From positions 1-10,320 of the forward strand of contig WLJF01000012.1 in the NCBI GenBank assembly GCA_009701945.1: a DNA stretch of 10,320 nucleotides, read 5' to 3'. A program made the position numbers and the translations under genes. Of this stretch, positions 6,794 through 10,320 are shown in pieces. Numbering within the stretch: the first letter of the stretch is position 1; each line of letters starts with the position of its first letter. This DNA is from Actinomycetota bacterium (GTDB lineage: Bacteria > Actinomycetota > Actinomycetes > Nanopelagicales > Nanopelagicaceae). Under the pieces are notes generated by a model. It did not search any database and was not told where the DNA came from. It was given only the letters and a program-made list of their open reading frames with translations.

Positions 6794-7342
6794 CTACTTT
6801 CGAAAGCGCAGAACTAGATCTGGAGTTGCTGCTGCATTGAGCGGTTGATCCCACTCTTCGCGAGGTATATCCTCACTAGATATTTCATCAGGGTGAATCA
6901 AGCCAATAGACCACGCGCGAAGTTTCGGTAGAGCGCGGTCGTAATAACCACCACCTTGGCCTAATCGATAACCACTGCGATCAATGCGTAGTGCGGGAAC
7001 GATGACAACTTCAATAGATGCAAGATCGGTGAAAACATCACCCACTGGTTCAAGGATCTTCTTATTCGCTACGAGGTTAGATGCAGATCCATCCCACGTA
7101 ACCCAATCGAGTTGGTCACCATTTATTCTGGGAAGTAAGAGAGTTTTTCCTGCTGCGATGAGAGCCTTATTCAGTGCAGATGTATCAGGCTCATCGCCAT
7201 AAGACAAATAACTTGCGATTGTTTTTGCCTGTGAAAACTCAGGGGATGTGGCCAGAAATTCAAAGCTGTGTTCTATGTAACGCTCATTACGTTCATGACG
7301 ATATCGAGTGCGAAGTGCTGACTTTTCTTCGCTGATACCCAT
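6794..7342 (-). CDS. 5-formyltetrahydrofolate cyclo-ligase
   Basis: A 182-residue cytoplasmic enzyme of the 5-FCL/MTHFS family. It converts 5-formyltetrahydrofolate to 5,10-methenyltetrahydrofolate using ATP, returning the stored folate to one-carbon metabolism. Evidence is the N-terminal basic region (KSALRTRYRHERNE), the substrate-pocket segment ASYLSYGDEPDT (43-54) and the diagnostic ATP-binding stretch at 115-138, VPALRIDRSGYRLGQGGGYY and the next four residues. Length is normal for the family. The ATG at 7342 has GGGG (7349-7352) about 6 nt upstream. It is divergent from the MoeA-like gene across a 45-bp spacer and ends 3 bp from the convergent acyl-CoA dehydrogenase. In many actinobacteria galU lies between this gene and moeA; here it does not. 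Confidence 0.94.
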   Translation of the reverse strand: MGISEEKSALRTRYRHERNERYIEHSFEFLATSPEFSQAKTIASYLSYGDEPDTSALNKALIAAGKTLLLPRINGDQLDWVTWDGSASNLVANKKILEPVGDVFTDLASIEVVIVPALRIDRSGYRLGQGGGYYDRALPKLRAWSIGLIHPDEISSEDIPREEWDQPLNAAATPDLVLRFRK

Positions 7343-7387
7343 TGAAATCCCCTAGTAGTAAGTGATGTACAAGTAAGGTTAGTGATT

Positions 7388-8299
7388 ATGTCAGAACGTG
7401 TGCGTGTAGACGAAGTACTTACCTCTCTTCTTGATCTATGCCGCCCTCTTGAACCATTTGATATGCCTTTGCTTGATGCGCATGATGCAACCCTTGCGGA
7501 AGATATCTACGCGGGCGAACGCCTTGTCATGAAGGCCGGTAGTCGTATTCGTTCGACTCAGATTGGATTGGCCGCATCGATTGGTCTTGATCATCTTCCT
7601 ACTCGTCCGCATCCCCGCGTTGTTGTGATTTCAGCTGGACCTGACCTTGTTGAACCTGGCATCCCACTTAAGGCCGATGAAGAGTATGAAACGAATTCTT
7701 GGTTACTCACCACCGCTGTGCGTGAAGTGGGAGCTGTTGCTTATCGAGTTCACTCCATTCCAGATGATGAGTCACAGCTGCAGAGCGTGATTGAAGATCA
7801 GCTAGTGCGAGCAGACCTCATCATTATTAGCGGTGAACGCCATGATGATTCTTTCGATTTGATTACTCGCACATTGGAGAAGATAGGTGAGATCAAAACC
7901 GTTGAGATCTCTATCGAATCTAGCGGGCGCCATAACTTTGGAACTATCGGTCCCGATAAGACGCCCGTTGTCACCCTTCCTGGTGATCCTATTGCTGCCT
8001 ACATTTCATTTGAACTTCTTATCCGCCCCATGATTCGCACAATGCTTGGGACTGCAAATATTCACCGTCCATCAGTGAAGGCAAAACTTGAGAAGGCGCT
8101 GACATCTTCAGGTGGTTACCGTTCTTATGTGCGAGCAATTTTGAGTGAAGATGGAAAGTCTGTGGCACCGCTGAGTTCTCAAGATGAACAGGCAACGCTG
8201 TCAGATGCTAATTGCTTTATTGCAGTTCCTGAGGGTGAAACAAGTTTGTCTGCAGGTGCGCAGGTCACTGTCGTAGTTCTTGAGCGACGCTATCTCTAA
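7388..8299 (+). CDS. glp: Shortened MoeA/gephyrin-like protein (Glp-like), probably not an active molybdotransferase
   Basis: A 303-residue protein clearly related to MoeA (usually about 400 residues), which inserts molybdenum into molybdopterin. Residues 4-45 match the MoeA start (VRVDEVLTSLL…LLDAHDATLAEDI). The sequence then jumps directly to the later MoeA region, KAGSRIRSTQIGLAASIG (49-66) and HPRVVVISAGPDLVEPG (75-91). About 100 central residues are absent, including domain II and the SAMDGYA-type motif. The usual SGGVSxGxxD loop is SGERHDDSFD (148-157). The LPGDPIAAYISFELLIRP segment (197-214) and C-terminal domain IV (about 222-303) remain. The reading frame is open across the missing part. 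Together with sepX/glpR nearby, this suggests the Glp role known from Corynebacterium: a gephyrin-like partner of FtsZ. AAGG lies 9 nt before ATG 7388; a GTG at 7382 would add two residues but is too close to it. Confidence 0.85.
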   Translation: MSERVRVDEVLTSLLDLCRPLEPFDMPLLDAHDATLAEDIYAGERLVMKAGSRIRSTQIGLAASIGLDHLPTRPHPRVVVISAGPDLVEPGIPLKADEEYETNSWLLTTAVREVGAVAYRVHSIPDDESQLQSVIEDQLVRADLIIISGERHDDSFDLITRTLEKIGEIKTVEISIESSGRHNFGTIGPDKTPVVTLPGDPIAAYISFELLIRPMIRTMLGTANIHRPSVKAKLEKALTSSGGYRSYVRAILSEDGKSVAPLSSQDEQATLSDANCFIAVPEGETSLSAGAQVTVVVLERRYL

Positions 8300-8316
8300 G
8301 CAAGTGAGGTGATCTG

Positions 8317-8889
8317 ATGTGGCCGATAACGCTTTATGGTGATGAGATCCTTCTTCGCCCGGCCCGTTATCGCGATCGCTCAGCATGGAATAACGTCCGT
8401 GCAGAAAATAAGGAGTGGCTAACTCCTTGGGAGGCAACGCTTCCTTTCGTCCCTCACGATTCACCTGCATATGAGAATCAGAGTCGACCTTCGTACTTTG
8501 AAATGGTCCATCTACTTCATCGCGAGGCTCGTGCTGGGCGCTCTTACTCATTTCTCATCTGGAACGGCCACAATCTGATCGGCCAGATAACAATGGGCGG
8601 AGTTATGCATGGCGCACTGCGCGGAGCACATATCGGTTATTGGATTGATCGAAACTATGCCAATCGCGGCTTTACTACGCAGGCGGTAAAGCTGGTCACT
8701 GCTTTTGGATTCTCTCAATTAGGGCTGCATCGCATAGAGATTAATGTGCGCCCTGAAAATGCTGCCTCCTGCAGAGTGGCTGAGAAAGCTGGATATGTTC
8801 TCGAAGGCGAAAGGAAGGCCTTTTTACATATCGATGGTGCATGGAGAGACCATTTATCCTTCGTTAAGAACAATGAATTAATCCAGTAA
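8317..8889 (+). CDS. rimJ: RimJ-like GNAT N-acetyltransferase
   Basis: A 190-residue GNAT-family acetyltransferase of the RimJ/RimL type, which moves an acetyl group from acetyl-CoA to a protein N-terminus or another amine. The N-terminus has the RimJ-like ILLRPARYRDRSAWNNVRAEN (11-31 region) and PW after it. The acetyl-CoA motif is YWIDRNYANRGFTTQAVKL (108-126), with Arg117-Gly118. The C-terminal signature is INVRPENAASCRVAEKAGY (142-160) followed by LEGERK. It starts 17 bp after the MoeA-like gene with GAGGTGA placed just upstream of the ATG, so the two are probably one operon. In actinobacteria this gene recurrently stands between moeA and sepX. Its true substrate is unknown; ribosomal protein S5, the E. 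coli RimJ target, is only a precedent. Confidence 0.92.
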   Translation: MWPITLYGDEILLRPARYRDRSAWNNVRAENKEWLTPWEATLPFVPHDSPAYENQSRPSYFEMVHLLHREARAGRSYSFLIWNGHNLIGQITMGGVMHGALRGAHIGYWIDRNYANRGFTTQAVKLVTAFGFSQLGLHRIEINVRPENAASCRVAEKAGYVLEGERKAFLHIDGAWRDHLSFVKNNELIQ

Positions 8890-8928
8890 ACCCCCCTTGA
8901 AATCCACAGAGTTAAGCACGCTCGCGTC

Positions 8929-8943
8929 TAACCTTTACCCATC
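8929..8943 (+). promoter_or_regulatory. Possible leaderless promoter of sepX
   Basis: The 54-bp gap before sepX has no Shine-Dalgarno sequence near the ATG at 8944. A TAnnnT -10-like box, TAACCT (8929-8934), ends 9 nt before the ATG, which would place transcription start at or just before the start codon. No convincing -35 box is at the right distance (TTGAAA at 8897 is too far). This suggests sepX may be expressed separately from the upstream operon. Evidence is weak. Confidence 0.35.
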
Positions 8944-9738
8944 ATGGCTTCAGGAATTATCTATCTAGCAATTATTGGCATGTGGGTTGCCTATTTTCTG
9001 CCACGCTGGGTACATAACAAGAATGAATTCTCAGGAAAGAGCGTCGAACGCTACAAGAGCGCACTGAGAGTTGTTGCAAGTTCAACACCAGGAGCACAAA
9101 TTGGCTCTGGGCCAATTTATACAGATGTTGATCGCGCAGGACGAGTTGCACAACAACTAATGCGACGCAGAATTATCTTTTCACTTATCACTACAACACT
9201 TATCCTCACAACGGCAGGTGCAATCATGCAGACATTTACATACATCGCAATCGCTATCCCTGTTACAGGTCTAGTTCTTTACATCGCGCATGTTCGTCGC
9301 CAAGAGAATAGTGATCGCATCACGCGTCGACGTGTCGATCAACTGCATCGCACCACTGAAGGAGTTTCACATACAAATCTTGCTGAAGTACTTTCAACAA
9401 AATCACAGAGTGAAATCAAAGTTAATCAGGATCACTGGATTCCATTGTCAGAGCGCGAACTCACAGGCGTCACACTTCTACCAAAAGGAACTGCGCAATC
9501 TCGTGCTGAGTGGCAGCCAAATGAGATTCCAGTTCCAACATATGTGAACGCGCCAAAGGCTGTTCAGGCAAAGCGCATTATTGATCTGACAGAACCAGGT
9601 AAGTGGACAGATGAACAAGAGCGTTTGGAACGTGAAGCACTTGCTGCTGCAGCTCCTTCACGCGATGAAGTATTTGATCAACAGCTTGCTGATGAAGCGG
9701 TGCAGCGACTTCGCGAAATGCGCGCTGCAAACGAATAA
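8944..9738 (+). CDS. sepX: SepX/GlpR-family membrane protein of the divisome
   Basis: A 264-residue membrane protein of the actinobacterial SepX (Streptomyces) / GlpR (Corynebacterium) family. The first helix, SGIIYLAIIGMWVAYFLPRW (3-22), matches the diagnostic family N-terminus and is followed by the charged HNKNEFSGKSVERYKSALR stretch. Two further TM helices lie at about 77-95 and 99-116. A long cytoplasmic tail contains WQPNEIPVPTYVNAPKA (190-206) and IIDLTEPGKWT (212-222), a conserved family block, then a Glu/Ala-rich helical end (224-262). SepX localises to division septa in Streptomyces, and GlpR is the membrane receptor of the MoeA-like Glp protein in corynebacteria. The Glp-like gene lies just upstream here. 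Its TAA stop directly abuts the stop of the convergent mannosyltransferase. The start lacks a ribosome-binding site but gives the exact family N-terminus. Confidence 0.9.
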   Translation: MASGIIYLAIIGMWVAYFLPRWVHNKNEFSGKSVERYKSALRVVASSTPGAQIGSGPIYTDVDRAGRVAQQLMRRRIIFSLITTTLILTTAGAIMQTFTYIAIAIPVTGLVLYIAHVRRQENSDRITRRRVDQLHRTTEGVSHTNLAEVLSTKSQSEIKVNQDHWIPLSERELTGVTLLPKGTAQSRAEWQPNEIPVPTYVNAPKAVQAKRIIDLTEPGKWTDEQERLEREALAAAAPSRDEVFDQQLADEAVQRLREMRAANE

Positions 9739-10320
9739 TTAAATCCAGCTCGCAAACCACATACGCGCATGCCATGCGTCATAGGTAATGAGATCGCCCA
9801 TATAGAGTGGTAAGAAGTATAAGAAGTTAAAGAAGAGCGCGATAAATACCCCAATAACAACGATTTCTCCCACACGTCCGTAATTAGTGAGTATTGAACG
9901 CGTGCAATAAACAATGGCGAGAATGAGAAATGGCTCAAAGACAATCGCATAGAAGGTAAACACTGTGCGCTGCTGGAAGAAGAACCACGGCAGATAACCT
10001 GCAGTAATGCCTGTGACTATGACTGTGAGAGCAGGATCTAATCTGCGCTTTGCAATACTGCGTGTCCATAATCCAAATACAACTACTACTGCAATCGTTC
10101 CGAGCCACCACAACAGCGGTGTTCCCAAAGCAAGGATTTCTTGTGAACAGCTGTCGGCGCCACACCCTTTCGGTGATTCGTAATAGAAGGAAGTTGGTCG
10201 TCCCATCACAAGCCAACTCCAGGGATTTGCTTGGTAGGTGTGTTTTTCATTTAACCCTGTATGAAAGTCCAACATCTGTTGGTGGTAGTAGATAAATGAT
10301 GAAATTACATTTGATGAGTA
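9739..10320 (-). CDS. pmt: Protein O-mannosyltransferase, C-terminal part (gene continues beyond the window)
   Basis: The visible 193 codons stay open to the window edge, so the start is outside; the Met at 10275 is internal. The segment carries the PMT C-terminal four-TM domain. Its landmark is YYHQQMLDFHTGLNEKHTYQ followed by NPWSWLVMGRP, the FH..L…H.Y.S.PW.W…RP pattern of protein mannosyltransferases. Four TM helices follow, beginning near LALGTPLLWW, LTVIVTGITAGYLPWFFF, FTFYAIVFEPFLILAIVY and IVVIGVFIALFFNFLYFLPL. The actinobacterial enzyme (M. tuberculosis Rv1002c) uses polyprenyl-phosphate mannose to glycosylate Ser/Thr of secreted proteins during Sec export. The catalytic N-terminal part (Asp-Glu in the first loop) is not in view, so activity cannot be judged. 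The gene converges on sepX with no intervening base. Confidence 0.92.
   Translation of the reverse strand, partial: YSSNVISSFIYYHQQMLDFHTGLNEKHTYQANPWSWLVMGRPTSFYYESPKGCGADSCSQEILALGTPLLWWLGTIAVVVVFGLWTRSIAKRRLDPALTVIVTGITAGYLPWFFFQQRTVFTFYAIVFEPFLILAIVYCTRSILTNYGRVGEIVVIGVFIALFFNFLYFLPLYMGDLITYDAWHARMWFASWI

Noticed and set aside
7382..7387. GTG at 7382 as the start of the MoeA-like gene
   Set aside because: Only 3 nt separate it from the AAGG site, whereas ATG 7388 has a 9-nt spacing and gives the expected N-terminus.
9739..10275. Complete 178-residue membrane protein starting at the Met at 10275
   Set aside because: The frame stays open to the window end and the family motif YYHQQ…FH begins upstream of that Met, so it is an internal residue of a longer mannosyltransferase.
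1..10320. tRNA/rRNA genes, insertion sequences, CRISPR arrays, attachment sites or riboswitches
   Set aside because: Coding sequence fills nearly the whole window. The longest gaps are 116, 82, 54 and 45 bp, and none shows cloverleaf, repeat-array or terminal inverted-repeat structure.

Overview
The window looks like a compact, moderate-GC actinobacterial chromosome. Evidence for this: a SepX/GlpR-family membrane protein, a MoeA/Glp-like protein and a RimJ-like acetyltransferase in the actinobacterial order; a bacterial protein O-mannosyltransferase; a CopD–CtaG fusion; and an MMPL transporter under a TetR regulator. The low GC, short intergenic gaps, 4-bp gene overlaps and abutting convergent genes suggest a streamlined lineage such as the freshwater acI group (Nanopelagicales). 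That placement is inference from gene content and style; no database search was run. All bases except short spacers are coding. No tRNA, rRNA, IS element, CRISPR array or long repeat was seen.

Layout. (1) 5-2809: an MMPL-family exporter on the minus strand, divergent from a TetR/WHG regulator. Their 82-bp spacer holds a well-formed minus-strand promoter, a probably leaderless plus-strand promoter and two related palindromes 31 bp apart, best read as operators. (2) 2807-3127: a 38-codon charged small ORF coupled to tetR, then an FmdB-type zinc-ribbon protein read towards it. (3) 3244-6790: a three-gene operon joined by two ATGA overlaps: a CopC-like protein with no histidine or cysteine, a CopD–CtaG fusion and an acyl-CoA dehydrogenase. 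(4) 6794-7342: 5-formyltetrahydrofolate cyclo-ligase on the minus strand. (5) 7388-9738: a shortened MoeA/gephyrin-like protein, a RimJ-like acetyltransferase and a SepX/GlpR membrane protein. (6) 9739-10320: the C-terminal part of a protein O-mannosyltransferase on the minus strand, running off the window.

How the genes fit together. The TetR protein probably represses the exporter and itself. The CopC/CopD–CtaG pair points to copper handling for cytochrome c oxidase assembly. The 2.9-kb block from cyclo-ligase through SepX, together with FmdB and the mannosyltransferase, is a condensed version of a conserved actinobacterial neighbourhood (in Mycobacterium tuberculosis, Rv0991c to Rv1002c). 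Its most notable feature is the MoeA-like protein. It lacks about 100 central residues and key active-site motifs of molybdopterin molybdotransferase, yet keeps the part equivalent to the gephyrin receptor-binding region and stays beside sepX/glpR. This suggests a cell-division scaffold stripped of its enzyme role.
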